Part shown: positions 47,502 to 59,238 of the stretch, one piece after another
Layout: each line of letters starts with the position of its first letter
Position numbering within the stretch: position 1 is the stretch's first letter
Source of the DNA: Heliocidaris tuberculata
Taxonomy: Eukaryota > Echinodermata > Echinoidea > Camarodonta > Echinometridae
Direction of reading: 5' to 3'
DNA length: 64,000 bases
Assembly (NCBI GenBank): GCA_025618425.1
Contig: CM046852.1
Span: 507,704-571,703 of the forward strand
The notes under the pieces: model-generated
What the model was told of the DNA's origin: nothing
Database searches by the model: none
Seen by the model: the letters and a program-made list of their open reading frames with translations, nothing else
Translations under genes and position numbers: made by a program

Positions 47502-49066
47502 GTCTTCGTATTTTGCTGTTTTACTTGGTTTGATTCTATAAGTCCAAGTCTGCATTAATATTAATCATTGAATACGTCACAACGACAAGAGTTCCCTTCC
47601 CAAATGTAAACACACACACATAAAACGTGAGGCATTAATGGTGACGACTACCCAGCCGTATTAACAAATCTACAAATTATTCCCTGTACAGCGGTGGGTT
47701 TTCCCAGAGATCACCAATTGTACCTTTGACCTGGATCTTATCGCGTGGAATTTTAGGTAGATGGCGCTGTCATATTCACCCCAGTGATAAACAGTGGGCT
47801 TTTCACTTTCAGTATTATCATTATACTATAATCAACAGTGGTGTGTCAAGAAACTGATAACAGGTGAGGGGGTTGGGGGGGGGGATAAACCTGCAATAAG
47901 AAAGCCCCGCATGCCATAAAAAAGCCAGGGCTACGATGATCTGATTTGTGGCATGATGCCCCATTCCACCCCCCCCCCCCAATAATAATGATAATAATAA
48001 TAGTTTCCACAAAAAAAAACACCTGCAACAGAGAAATAAACAAATAGAAAGGAAATGAATTGATGATTTAAGTGCCATTTTAAAAATCATATCAATTAAC
48101 TGAACAAAATATTCTTTGTAATGAAAATAGATTTTAAGAAATGACACAAAACATTTGCTTTCCTGTAAGCCGAAGATCCACTGGTACTAAAATATTTGGT
48201 TAGTTTTGTTCTGGACCGACAGAGGGTCGTGGTAGAGGCTGGCTTTGCTCTCAGTTGGATACGTCACGGCTTATACATAGAAGAGGGGGGGGGGGGGGGG
48301 GGCAACAAGAGATAATATTCATTGAACCCACTCCAACTCAAAATTTTCAACATTACGTATCATTCATTGAAATAACGGATAAAGACAGTCACATACAATC
48401 AACAATTCAGGATATCTAATTTAAAACAAACTATAACCTATAGGATTTAGCTTCCACAGCCGTTACCAACACCCGGCACGTACTCTCGAAAAAATAATTA
48501 ACATCAGGTACCCACTCACTATCTCATTTAAAACAAAATGCACTCTACATTGTAATCACTGCTGTAGCTCCTGCAGCTATGGCCAACACACACCATATTT
48601 TAAGAAATAATGTCCTTTATCAGGTACTCAAATACTACACCTGGGTCAGGAAAGGCAACTGTCGATATGCACCGCGAAGGAATTCGAAACCTCAATAACG
48701 AATTAAAAGCGACATGAATAATTCATTCCCGTCATCATTCTCATCGTTATCATCATCATTATCATTGTCATCCACGTCACGATTATCAATATACATCAGT
48801 TCACTAACTATTCAAAGAATACGACATGAAGACACATTTATGAGAATATACCGCTTAGATTTAATAGCGTTATCAATGTAGCCTTCCATTGAGTATAATT
48901 AGGAAAATGTTTGATATTAAATGCAAATATTATTATGCCATTCGTGAGATGAATGATAATAATATAATTATGAACAGATTTTAATATTGATATCTATCAT
49001 CATTACCGTCTACATTACCATTAATTCCCTCTTCTGCTTTCATCTTCCTCCTATTAATCATCTTTA

Positions 49067-49986
49067 TTGTCTTCAGTATCATCATTTTTCAATTTTAAAG
49101 AAATAAGTCGAGTGTCTAATACTAAATTTCTAAGAGTAATTGTTGATGAAAAATTATCTTGGAACCACCAGCATGTAAATTATATATGTAACACCTTAGA
49201 TAAAAATATTGGGATTTTGTATAGATTGCAGTTCTTGCCACAAACTGTTTTGAAAATGTTGTACCATTCTCTTGTTTTTTCCCATATAAACTATTGCAAT
49301 ATTTTGGGGGGTTTTACTTCTAAAAGAAATATTGAACGAATTCGTAAACTACAGAAACGTGAAATTCGCCTCATCACACATTCCCCGTATCTTTCATCCA
49401 GTTTACCCTTATTTAAGAAAATGCAAATCATACCTATCCATGAATTATTAACACCAGATACCGCAATTTTCATGTTCAAACTATCTAACAACCTTCTCCC
49501 TTTGGTTTATAAAGACTACTTCACTCTTAATTGTTTTATTCACAATAACAATACTAGGAATGCGCAAAATATCCATCTTCCTTTAAATCGCACATCGGTA
49601 ACACAAAATTCAATCTTTTATAATGGCCCAATCCTTTGGAATAGCCGCCCAACTAAATTTAGGAATAGTAAGACTGTAAAACAATTCAAACGATCTTATA
49701 AGCGACAACTTCTTGATTCACAATGTTAAATGTACTAGATTATGGTATATGTTTCCCCCTCTTTTCTTCCATTCTTTCTTTAGTGTTTTGAACTTCTGTA
49801 CACTTGATATTCTATCGTTTCTTATAATTCTGTTTTATGTACTCTGTATGAAGGGGTCATTTTTAACAAGCCTATTTGTGCTTTCCATGATCCCGCCACT
49901 ATTATTTATTATACTGATTTGTACTAATTTTTTGTAATATGTTTTTTATGGTGGAAATAAATGATTGATTGATTAATTCATTAATC
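49067..49986 (+). mobile_element. 5'-truncated non-LTR retrotransposon, copy in the C-D spacer
   Basis: A 220-codon frame (49067-49729) encodes a reverse-transcriptase C-terminus: NTKFLRVIVDEKLSWN, GILYRLQFLPQ, YHSLVFSHINYCNI, IRKLQKREIRLI and ILWNSRPTKFRNS. The 3' UTR ends aataaatgattgattgatta. It is absent at the aligned points of the A and B spacers (tcattgttaatct). The first ~7 codons lie in spacer sequence, so the true insert starts near 49087 and is truncated. Not a host gene. Confidence 0.88.
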
Positions 49987-50394
49987 TTAGCATTTTCATC
50001 TCAGTAACCACCATACAACAGATGGACATTACATTTGAAATGACAGCATAGCTTTCAAGATCAAGTTCAACCTTAAGTTCAATAAAGTTATAATAAACAT
50101 GATAAATGGTAAATTTCAAGATCGCAAACGTGATTTTGAATGAACGAGGAAAACATGCTTAAAACAGCATATGATGCAATAAATAGTATCCGAAAACAAT
50201 GATTATTCAAATATATCAGCTAATATATTGTAATGGTGCTTCGCACAATTTACTTTTTAAAAAAATCGTCACATCTGAAATGAGTTTATTTGATATTGTT
50301 CTATATCATAATATATTAATATTGACAATCATAATTTAAATGTTTACATATTTGAAACAATGTAGTAGTCGTAGTAACAGCAGCAGTAGTAGTA

Positions 50395-50454
50395 GTAATA
50401 TAGTAGCAGTGGTTGTATAGTAGTAGTAGTACTAGTACTAGTAGTAGTCGTAGT

Positions 50455-50531
<77 letters not shown>

Positions 50532-50655
50532 CAGTAGTAGTAGAAGTAGCAGTAGTAGTAGCAGTAGTAGTAGTAGTAGTAGTTACTAGCAGTAGTGGTA
50601 GTGGTAGTGGTAGTAATAGAAGTAGTAGTTATAATAGTAGTAGTAGTAATAGTAA

Positions 50656-50687
<32 letters not shown>

Positions 50688-50698
50688 TTAATAGTTGC

Positions 50699-50733
<35 letters not shown>

Positions 50734-50740
50734 ATTTTAT
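50395..50740. repeat. (AGT)n/(AGC)n triplet tract
   Basis: About 345 bp of tag triplets with agc, aat and gtg interruptions. The poly-Thr/Tyr/Cys frame across it is an artefact. The aligned tract in the D-E spacer (57556-57945) differs in length and interruptions. Confidence 0.95.
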
Positions 50741-51001
50741 TCGGAAAAAATAACATTTTAACCACATAGCTTTATTGTGGCTAAAGGATTAGCTGAATTT
50801 AGTACATTATTGTGTACACATCCTTGTTACATAGCGGATATCATACAACTCAGTACATGAAGTAACGATTCAGAAAATGAATTGTACCAGTAAACATTAT
50901 GTGGATCAGACTTTGCTGCTAATATACGCACCATAAGAGAGAACTTGCGAACTTTTATGGTTTGAAATATCGTTGAAAAGCAATTGTACGAGCTAAAGTT
51001 T

Positions 51002-51007
51002 TATTTC
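51002..51007 (-). terminator. Poly(A) signal of gene D
   Basis: AATAAA about 165 nt after the stop codon of D exon 2, in the same context (ctatagAAATAAAACtttag) as gene E. Confidence 0.6.
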
Positions 51008-51172
51008 TATAGTGATGTTCATGCTCATCTTTCGTGTTGTTATTTTGATTAGAAGTATATAATTTTACCCAAGAACTATTCAGAGTTACAAATATAATGC
51101 ACTTTTGTATAAATTGAGATACGAATCGTAAATATAAAGGGTATGTGATAGAGAGTTCGGGAATATCGGGAT

Positions 51173-52435
51173 TTACATCATCACTTTAATGAAATACAGT
51201 TTCTTATCACAAACAAAAGCAAGCATGGTTGGAGAGAGGGAAACCAGGTAAGACCAATTATTATTCAGGAACAGCTTCAATGCATTGAACTGAACTCTCT
51301 CCTTCAGGTTCAGACCATCAAGGTCATAGAGTCTGATCACCACGTTATCTTCCTCACTATCAACACTGGCTACATACACCCTGTCCTGCTCGTCCACGGT
51401 AGCATCCAGGTAGACATTGCTTGGAGCGCGTAGAGACTTCCCAGCATTCCCATCCCTGTCATAGACCCTCACCGTGCTTGGATTGATGTTATCACATGAA
51501 CTTGTGACGATCAAACCCGCCTTGGTTGCATATGCCTCGTTGGTGGTTTTCTGTTCTGTTTGGATTGTGTGTTTAAGTGTGCTTCCTGTCGGGTCATAGA
51601 TGTAGACGTGGCTTTCAGAGGTTGTAACAAGAATTTCATCTGATTGACTTCTGCTTAAATGAATAACACTTTCTTTGTGTGTCAAACGGATGGTTGATTT
51701 CCTAGACCCATTAAGAGAAAAGATGAATGCTTCACTGCTACCCATCGATATGCATAGCGTCATATCTCTCTGAAACACAAGACCCCAACACACGGTACCG
51801 CTTGGTATGTTTGTATACTGCTGCTGTTTACCATTTGAATCAATGATATCTATACCAAGTGCATCATAATATCCAATAGCCACACTGTCATCAGAGTATT
51901 TGGTCATCACACTCATTACTCCATGTAAATCCACACATTGAATCACTTTTACCTCGGGATCTGGTTCTGTGATGTTCCCAATATCAAGACAAGTATTATC
52001 TGCAGGCTGGAATCTCTTCTTCTGTGCTTTCTCTGTTATGGCGGCTGCAGAAGTTTGATCAGTAACCTTCTTCAACATGCATTCCAGCTCCTCACAGAGC
52101 AACGCGTGAGCAGATAGACTATCCCTCTCAAGACGACCCAGTCTGTCATTAGCCACCAGATCCATCGAACTACAAATGCTTTTGATAGTCTGTCGGTCGT
52201 TGGATTTCAGAGCGTTGAGATCGTCATCGAAACTACGCTCTAGATCATCGATTTGCTCAACGAGTATACGTTGATTTTCTTCTAGTTGCTTGGCCTTGGT
52301 ATGATAGGCTTGGCTGACATCTTCCCGTAGTTTATGTATGGCAGTGTGTACTTCACTACGCTGCGACTCCACATTCTGCATGTTCTTCTCCAGTTCTGAT
52401 TTCTTGGCTGTACAACGTTGGACAAGATCATTCAC
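51173..52435 (-). CDS. TRIM-type gene D, exon 2: coiled coil and divergent propeller
   Basis: 421 codons including the stop, from acceptor TTTTCAG|GTG (valine) at 52435. The coiled coil and linker differ from E at only about 6 of 165 positions (KNMQNVES, KKRFQPADNTCLDIG). The propeller differs from E at about 60 of 255 positions. Changes are clustered in short stretches (RLTHKESVIH, QTEQKTTNEAY, DNINPSTVR, SEEDNVV, KLFLNNNWS) between invariant ones (YDRDGNAGKSLRAPS, VDEQDRVYVASVD, SPTMLAFVCDKKLY). The frame is open throughout even though exon 1 is broken. The clusters plausibly lie in loops of one propeller face (inference). Confidence 0.82.
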   Translation of the reverse strand: MNDLVQRCTAKKSELEKNMQNVESQRSEVHTAIHKLREDVSQAYHTKAKQLEENQRILVEQIDDLERSFDDDLNALKSNDRQTIKSICSSMDLVANDRLGRLERDSLSAHALLCEELECMLKKVTDQTSAAAITEKAQKKRFQPADNTCLDIGNITEPDPEVKVIQCVDLHGVMSVMTKYSDDSVAIGYYDALGIDIIDSNGKQQQYTNIPSGTVCWGLVFQRDMTLCISMGSSEAFIFSLNGSRKSTIRLTHKESVIHLSRSQSDEILVTTSESHVYIYDPTGSTLKHTIQTEQKTTNEAYATKAGLIVTSSCDNINPSTVRVYDRDGNAGKSLRAPSNVYLDATVDEQDRVYVASVDSEEDNVVIRLYDLDGLNLKERVQFNALKLFLNNNWSYLVSLSPTMLAFVCDKKLYFIKVMM

Positions 52436-53670
52436 CTGAAAATAGAAGGTTGTTTTGTTTTTTTAAAGTAAAATGAATGATTCATCCTTTCTCATGGGCC
52501 AGAGGGAACACATGCCCCGGGCTGCAATTGAGGGCGGGGGCGGGGGGGGGGCGTATAATTCCCAGATGCGTCACTGGTTACAGTCATGATGAAACATGAT
52601 ACATGTTACAGTAAATCATTTTTTAAAGTACAACATAGACCTATGTGAAACAGCACCCTGAGTGCCTCACAGAAAAGGAAGAGGTATGGTTGACTTACTC
52701 ATCGTTGTAATCTAGATGAAATCAATTTTATCTACTATATTGATTTTTTTTATTAATTGTGTCCATCATTATCAAAAAGAACAAACTGTAAATGATGAAA
52801 CTTAGTGGAACTCGTCTTGCTTGAAGTGTACCAGCGTGAAAGATATTTTAATAGTTGATAAAAAAAAAAAGTTCAAGTGGTCTATTTCGTCTTCCAGCAT
52901 TAGTATAGGTAAAATTCCTAGTTTCTCGTCCGGATATTTTTTTAAATGAGAAGCTTGGGTTCCATGTCGCTGTACATGAAAATGCTGCTGGGTCAAATTC
53001 CACAGAAATTTTCTTAATTCAATTTTATTTATACATGCTTTGCAGAGGTTTAAAAAAAGAGTGAAATTGCATTACATTGATGATTTTGCTTCCTCACATT
53101 CTTATTTATTATATTTCAGAACAAAAAATACAAAATAATATTTTTTAAAATTGAGGCTTGGGGAAAAAAGGAAGGAAGAGGGGACGAGAAACTAGTATTT
53201 AATTTTATTTCGCCTTAGTGTTCCAATAATCTATTATAGTATTATGTCCACAAAGGATTCTACATGGATTAACTCGATAAAGCCACTTTTCTTCTTCTTC
53301 TTCTTCTTTTTTTTTACATTTATCACTAAAGCTATACTACCATTTTCTGATGTTACAAAATATCAAATGAATTATTGTTATTTGGGCTTAAATTGCGACG
53401 ATAACAACATTGGTGGTAATAATCAGGCCGTAACTTAAATAATAATCATAGTATCACAAGAATTAACGTCACTTTCTTTACCCATTTCGTTACGCGGTCG
53501 ATTAATCACCTACTAAACAGTGAAAGAAAGAAACACCGTTAATGATGAAAAGCGGGTAAAATATTTTTAGTTATTACATCTCATATGAAAATATTATATT
53601 CAAATCTAATGTTTGTTTAGTATAAGCATACTCGAAATACATGTGGTAAAACGTTATGAGGGAGACTAAC
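52436..53670 (-). other. Gene D intron
   Basis: Donor AAG|GTTAGT and acceptor TTTTCAG, phase 0, about 1.23 kb. By eye almost identical to the E intron. A short (TTC)n of about 6 units at about 53289-53308 is the unexpanded counterpart of the E tract. A poly-G run lies near 52540. Confidence 0.85.
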
Positions 53671-54313
53671 CTTAACCTGTAATTCCTTCTCGAAGTCTTC
53701 ATGTGACTTTATCTTGTGATCACGATGACCGATGATCACGCACTTGAAACAGACGTGCACCTTACAATCCTCGCAGAACATATCTTTGTTCTCCTGTTTA
53801 TGGATCAAGCACTTCTCTGCTAAGGAACGACCAATGCTGACCTTCCCTTCAGTGATATCCTGTATGGATATGATCTCATGACCTCCAAAGAATAGCGTTT
53901 GCCGTTTATGAGAAAGTAAGCACTCTCCAAACAAAAATGCGTCGCAGGTACTGCAATAAGACACAGCTTCCCCCTGCACTGTGCAGACATTGCATTTCTG
54001 TTGCATCTCCAGGATGGCATTGGCTCCTCCACATTTTTCGTGGTAGTTGTCTACGAGTCCGTTGATGGACACATTGGATAGGAGGTCATCGACGCGGTTT
54101 ACTGACAACTTCTTATCTTTCCTACAGAGAGGACAGGTCATGTGATCAAGGTCCTGGTGGGATAGGTCGTATTTCTTGAGGCATTTCCGAACAAAAGGTG
54201 TGTCCGCAAGAGGTTAGAAGGGTAGCATCGTCGAAGATATCAAGACATAGTGGACACGTCAAACCTTGTAAGGCGTTCGGAACTTCCTCTTCTTCCTTCT
54301 TCTTGGCAGCCAT
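53671..54313 (-). pseudogene. TRIM-type gene D, exon 1, frameshifted in the RING
   Basis: ATG 54313 (gcagccATGG). The frame is normal through CPLCLDIFDD and SCGHTFC. An extra base at 54190-54191 (ccgaacaaaagg against ccgacaaaagg in A, C and E) then changes the frame to SEMPQEIRP, and translation stops at about 54146. The correct frame resumes at MTCPLCRKDKK and stays open to the donor at 53671. B-box 1 is strongly diverged from A, C and E and has lost one ligand: FLFGEC where the others have YLCEKC or the like. B-box 2 is intact. Length is 642+1 bp. A sequencing error could explain the indel, but not the lost cysteine. Confidence 0.85.
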
Positions 54314-54453
54314 GGCTGCACTAGTACGAATATCTAGGAAATTACAGAAAACAGCCTGACTTGCAGATAATCTTGTAGAAATCAACGCTATGATGTGAAC
54401 TTTGTTGTGTCCAAGATGAATATCTGTAGAATATTGATACAACTATATAATTA

Positions 54454-54461
54454 TATTCATA
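54454..54461 (-). promoter_or_regulatory. Altered TATA-like box of gene D
   Basis: Reads TATGAATA where A, C and E have TATAAATA. Surrounding sequence is conserved but also changed next to it (tatataattata). Suggests weakened initiation (inference). Confidence 0.4.
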
Positions 54462-55498
54462 GTCCCCGTATTTTGCTGTTTTACTTGGTTTGATTCTAGA
54501 AGTCCAAGTCTGCATTAATCATTGAATACGTCACAACGACAGGAGTTCCCTTACCAAATGTAAACACACACACATAAAACGTGAGGCATTAATGGTGACG
54601 ACTACCCAGCCGTATTAACAAATCTACAAATTATTCCCTGTATAGCGGTGGGTTTTCCCAGAGATCACCAATTGTACCTTTGACCTGGATCTTATCGAGT
54701 GGAATTTTAGGTAGATGGCGCTATCATATTCGCCCCATTGATAAACAGTGGGTTTTTCACATTCAGTATTATCATTATATTATAATCAACAGTGGTGTGT
54801 CAAGAAACTGATAACAGGTGGGGGGGGGGGGGGGGGGGATAAACCTGCAATAAGAAAGCCCCACATGCCATAAGAAAGCCAGGGCTACGATGATTTGATT
54901 TGCGGCATGATGCCCCATTCCCCCCCCCCCCCCAATAATGATGATGATAATAATAATAATAGTTTTTATTTTTTTAAAACACCTGCAACAAAGAAATGAA
55001 CAAATAGAAAGGAAATGAATTGATGATTTAAGTGCCATTTTAAAAATCATATCAATTAACTGAACGAAATATTCTTTGTAATGAAAATAGATTTTAAGAA
55101 ATGACACAAAACATTTGCTTTCCTGTAAGCCGAAGACCCACTGGTACTAAAATATTTGGTTAGTTTTGTTCTGGACCGACAGAGGGTCGTAATAGAGGCT
55201 GGCTTTGCTCTCAGTTGGATACGTCACAGCTTATATATAGAAGAGGGGGGAAACAAGAGATAATATTCATTGAACCCACTCCAACTCAAAATTTTCAGCA
55301 TTACGTATCATTCATTGAAATAACGGATAAAGACAGTCACATACAACCAACAATTCAGGATATCTAATTTAAAACAAATTATAACCTATAGGATTTAGCT
55401 TCCACAGCCGTTACCAACACCCGGCACGTACTCTCGAAGAAATAATTAACATCAGGTACCCACTCACTATCTCATTTAAAACAAATTGCACTCTACAT

Positions 55499-55753
55499 CA
55501 GGGGCGGCGCTACAGGGGGAGCAGAGGGGGCGACCGCCCCCGCCCCTGTGATTTTTCAAGTAGTGAAAAAAGAAAAAAAAAGAAAAAAGAGGAAAAGGAG
55601 GAAGAAAAGGGAAGAAAGAAGAAAGAGGAATATTAAAAGAGAGGTCTTAAACATATAACTCTATATTACCCCTGTTATTTAATGGAGAAAAAATATGACG
55701 TCATTTTTAGGTCGTCTTGCCCCTCCTATCAAAATACCCTGGCGCCGCCCCTG
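55499..55753. mobile_element. hAT-type MITE, copy 2, with 8-bp TSD and empty sites
   Basis: 255 bp, caggggcggcgctac to ctggcgccgcccctg, flanked by the exact 8-bp repeat ctctacat (55491-55498 and 55754-55761). In the C spacer the aligned sequence is an uninterrupted cactctacattgtaatc (about 48541); the B spacer reads cactctacattgtaatca (about 37731). Both are empty sites. Closely similar to copy 1 at 5143-5406. Confidence 0.95.
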
Positions 55754-56284
55754 CTCTACATTGTAATCATTGCTGTAGCTCCTGCAGCTATGGCCAACAC
55801 ACACCATATTTTAAGAAATAATGTCCATTATCAGGTACTCAAATACTACACCTGGGTCAGGAAAGGCAACTGTCGATATGCGCCGCGAAGGAATTCGAAA
55901 CCTCAATAACGAATTAAAAGCGATATGAATAATTCATTCCCGTCATCATTCTCCATCGTTATCATCATCATTATCATTGTCATCCACGTCACGATTATCA
56001 ATATACATCAGTTCACTAACTATTCAAAGAATAAGACATGAAGACACATTTATAAGAATATACCGATTAGATTTAATAGCGTTATCAATGTAGCCTTCCA
56101 TTGAGTATAATTAGGAAAATGTCTGATATTAAATGCAAATATTATTATGCCATTCGCGAGATGAATGATAATAATATAATTATGAACAGATTTTGATATC
56201 ATCATTACAGTCTACATTACCATTAATTCCCTCTTCTGCTTTTATCTTCCTCCTATTAATCATCTTTATTGTGTTCAGTATCAT

Positions 56285-57186
56285 CATTTTTCAATTTTAA
56301 AGAAATAAGTCGAGTGTCTAATACTAAATTTCTAGGAGTAATTGTTGATGAAAAATTATCTTGGAACCACCATGTAAATTATATATGTAACACCTTAGAT
56401 AAAAATATTGGGATATTGTATAGATTGCAATTCTTGCCACAAACTGTTTTGAAAATGTTGTACCATTCTCTTGTTTCTTCCCATATAAACTATTGCAATA
56501 TTTTAGGGGGGTTTTACTTCTAAAAGAAATATTGAACGAATTCATAAACTACAGAAACGTGAAATTCGCCTCATCACACATTCCCCGTATCTTTCATCCA
56601 GTTTACCCTTATTTAAGAAAATGCAAATCATACCTATCCATGAATTATTAACTCTAGATACCGCAATTTTCATGTTCAAACTATCTAACAACCTTCTCCC
56701 TTTGGTTTATAAAGACTACTTCACTCTTAATTGTTTTATTCACAATAACAATACTAGGAATGCGCAAAATATCCATCTTCCTCTAAATCGCACATCGGTA
56801 ACACAAAATTCAATCTTTTATAATGGCCCAATCCTTTGGAATAGCCGCCCAACTAAATTTAGGAATAGTAAGACTGTAAAACAATTCAAACGATCTTATA
56901 AGCGACAACTTCTTGATTCACAATGTTAAATGTACTAGATTATGGTATATGTTTCCCCCTCTTTTCTTCCATTCTTTCTTTAGTGTTATGAACTTCTGTA
57001 CACTTGATATTCTATCGTTTCTTATAATTCTGTTTTATGTACTCTGTATGAAGGGGTCATTTTTAACAAGCCTATTTGTGCTTTCCATGATCCCGCCATT
57101 ACTATTTATTATACTGATTGGTACTGATTTTTTGTAATATGTTTTTTTATGGTGGAAATAAATGATTGATTGATTAATTCATTAAT
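56285..57186 (+). mobile_element. 5'-truncated non-LTR retrotransposon, copy in the D-E spacer
   Basis: Same insertion as 49067-49986, at the same spacer position, so it was carried by the duplication. One extra base in the ttaggggggtttt run at about 56509-56518 shifts the frame (NILGGFYF then stop, where the other copy reads NILGGFTSKRN). The frame resumes at 56621-56929. The 3' tail is again (GATT)n. Confidence 0.88.
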
Positions 57187-57555
57187 CTTAGCATTTTCAT
57201 CTCAGTAACCACCATACAACAGATGGACATTACATTTGAAATGACAGCATAGCTTTCAAGATTAAGTTCAACCTTAAGTTCAATAAAGTTATAATAAACA
57301 TGATAAATGGTAAATTTCAAGATCGCAAACTTGATTTTGAATGAACGAGGAAAAACACGCTTAAAACAGCATATGATGCAAGAAATAGTATCCGAAAACA
57401 ATGATTATTCAAATATATCAGCTAATATGTGCTTCGCACAATTTACTTTTTAAAAAAATCGTCATATCTGAAATGAATTTATTTGATATTGTTCTATATC
57501 ATAATATATTAATATTGACAATCATAATTTAGATGTTTACATATTTGAAACAATG

Positions 57556-57655
57556 TAGTAGTCGTAGTAACAGCAGCAGTAGTAGTAGTAATATAGTAGC
57601 AGTGGTTGTATAGTAGTAGTAGTACTAGTACTAGTACTAGTAGTAGTCGTAGTAA

Positions 57656-57724
<69 letters not shown>

Positions 57725-57846
57725 CAGTAGTAGTAGAAGTAGCAGTAGTAGTAGTAGTAGTAGTTACTAGCAGTAGTGGTAGTGGTAGTGGTAGTAGTAG
57801 AAGTAGTAGTAATAATAGTAGTAGTAGTAGTAGTAGTAATAGTAGC

Positions 57847-57881
<35 letters not shown>

Positions 57882-57882
57882 C

Positions 57883-57944
<62 letters not shown>

Positions 57945-57945
57945 A
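57556..57945. repeat. (AGT)n/(AGC)n triplet tract
   Basis: About 390 bp of tag triplets with agc, gtg and aat interruptions. All three frames on both strands are open across much of it (poly-Val, poly-Tyr, poly-Thr), purely from composition. Confidence 0.95.
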
Positions 57946-58199
57946 TTTTATTCGGAAAAAATAACATTTTAACCACATAGCTTTATTGTGGCTAAAGGAT
58001 TAGCTGAATTTAGTACATTATTGTGTACACATCCTTGTTACATAGCGGATATTATACAACTCAGTACATGAAGTAAAGATCCAGAAAATGAATTGTACCA
58101 GTAAACATTATGTGGATCAGACTTTGCTGCTAATACGCACCATAAGAGAGAACTTGTGAACTTTTACGGTTTGAAATATCGTTGAAAAGCAATTGTACG

Positions 58200-58548
58200 T
58201 TTCGAACTTTCATCAATACCTTAACAAACATTCTATGATAAACATTGATTATATAATTGTAAACAGCAGTCATGATAATAATGATCATGTGAATAACTAT
58301 TTTTATATGACATCATCATCATCATCATCATCTCACAAATAAAGATGAAGGTTTCTTAACGATTTCTATTTAGATTAGTCGAGCATGCGTTATGTATTTT
58401 TCTAATCTGTTTTGCAAATGAATATATCTCTTCTTTATCTAATACATTTCTTTTATGACTGCCCATGTCTTTCGAGATCAGTCATTGCATTCCACATGTA
58501 GGGTTGATATATTCTTTCAACAATATATCACAGCGTCTAAATCACTTG

Positions 58549-58590
<42 letters not shown>

Positions 58591-59052
58591 TACTTCTCAC
58601 CTATTTCCTATCATTTCCTATCAAACTCTCTTTTCTTTTTTACCTCATTTCTCTCTATTTCTCGCCTTCTTTTTCCCCTGTCTCCTCTCTCTCCTCTCTC
58701 TCTCTCTCTCTCCCTCTTCATATTTGATTTTTAAAATGTCACTCCTAAAAAGGTCAATTTATGTTTAGAGGCATCTGTTTCCTGAAATTACTATAAGCTT
58801 AGCAATAGTAAAGGTAACAAAATTACCACTGGGATTAATGACAATAATAATGACAATCGGAATACATCGTATCACTTTAGCATTCGCCGCATAATAAATC
58901 TGACAACAATATTATGAATTAAAACGAATATGCGTACAAACATTTTCAAGAATATAGCGATTTGCAAAGCTTTTAACACCGAGTTACAGTATGTCATTCA
59001 TAATTTAAATCGCAAAACGGTATACAGTAACGTATAAAACATTTTATTGAAG
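58200..59052. other. Spacer segment present in E, deleted in D
   Basis: Between gcaattgtacg and ggacgagctaaag, about 860 bp are present here, while D joins the two directly (gcaattgtacgagctaaag at about 50984-51000). Contains (ATC)n at about 58312-58331 and (TC)n at about 58551-58586 and 58690-58710. The overlapping Ser/Leu-rich frames are artefacts. Part of it resembles the B 3' flank. Confidence 0.8.
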
Positions 59053-59065
59053 GACGAGCTAAAGT

Positions 59066-59071
59066 TTTATT
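59066..59071 (-). terminator. Poly(A) signal of gene E
   Basis: AATAAA about 170 nt after the E stop codon, same context as in D. Confidence 0.6.
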
Positions 59072-59238
59072 TCTATAGTGATGTTCATGCTCATCTTTCG
59101 TGTTGTTATTTTGATTAGAAGTATATAATTTTACCCAAGAACTATTCAGAGTTACAAATATAATGCACTTTTGTATAAATTGAGATACGAATCGTAAATA
59201 TAAAGGGTATGTGATAGAGAGTTCGGGAATATCGGGAT

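Larger units (their letters stand above)
47502..50980. repeat. Duplicated spacer between C and D
   Basis: Nearly identical to 54462-58200 apart from indels. Contains two variable poly-G tracts (about 47876-47884 and 48285-48302), a poly-C tract (about 47969-47980), the reverse-transcriptase fragment at 49087-49986 and a long (AGT)n tract at 50395-50740. It lacks the hAT MITE found at the aligned point in D. Confidence 0.88.
54462..58200. repeat. Duplicated spacer between D and E
   Basis: Partner of 47502-50980. Carries a hAT MITE at 55499-55753, the second reverse-transcriptase copy, a long (AGT)n tract at 57556-57945, a 19-bp-class poly-G at about 54821-54838 and a shortened second G tract (gaggggggaaac at about 55244). 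No host gene seen. Confidence 0.88.

Noticed and set aside
49067..49729. Host gene encoded by the 220-codon ORF
   Set aside because: Clear reverse-transcriptase C-terminus with a retrotransposon tail, 5'-truncated and missing from sister spacers.
47821..55107. Minus-strand ORFs beginning MSFLKIYFHYKEYF (47821-48147 and 54775-55107)
   Set aside because: They lie in duplicated spacer, differ in frame where poly-G and poly-C runs differ, and are absent as a frame in A and E. No domain.
50438..57978. Poly-Thr/Tyr/Val ORFs of 60-113 codons on both strands
   Set aside because: All frames are open because of (AGT)n composition; no signal beyond the repeat.
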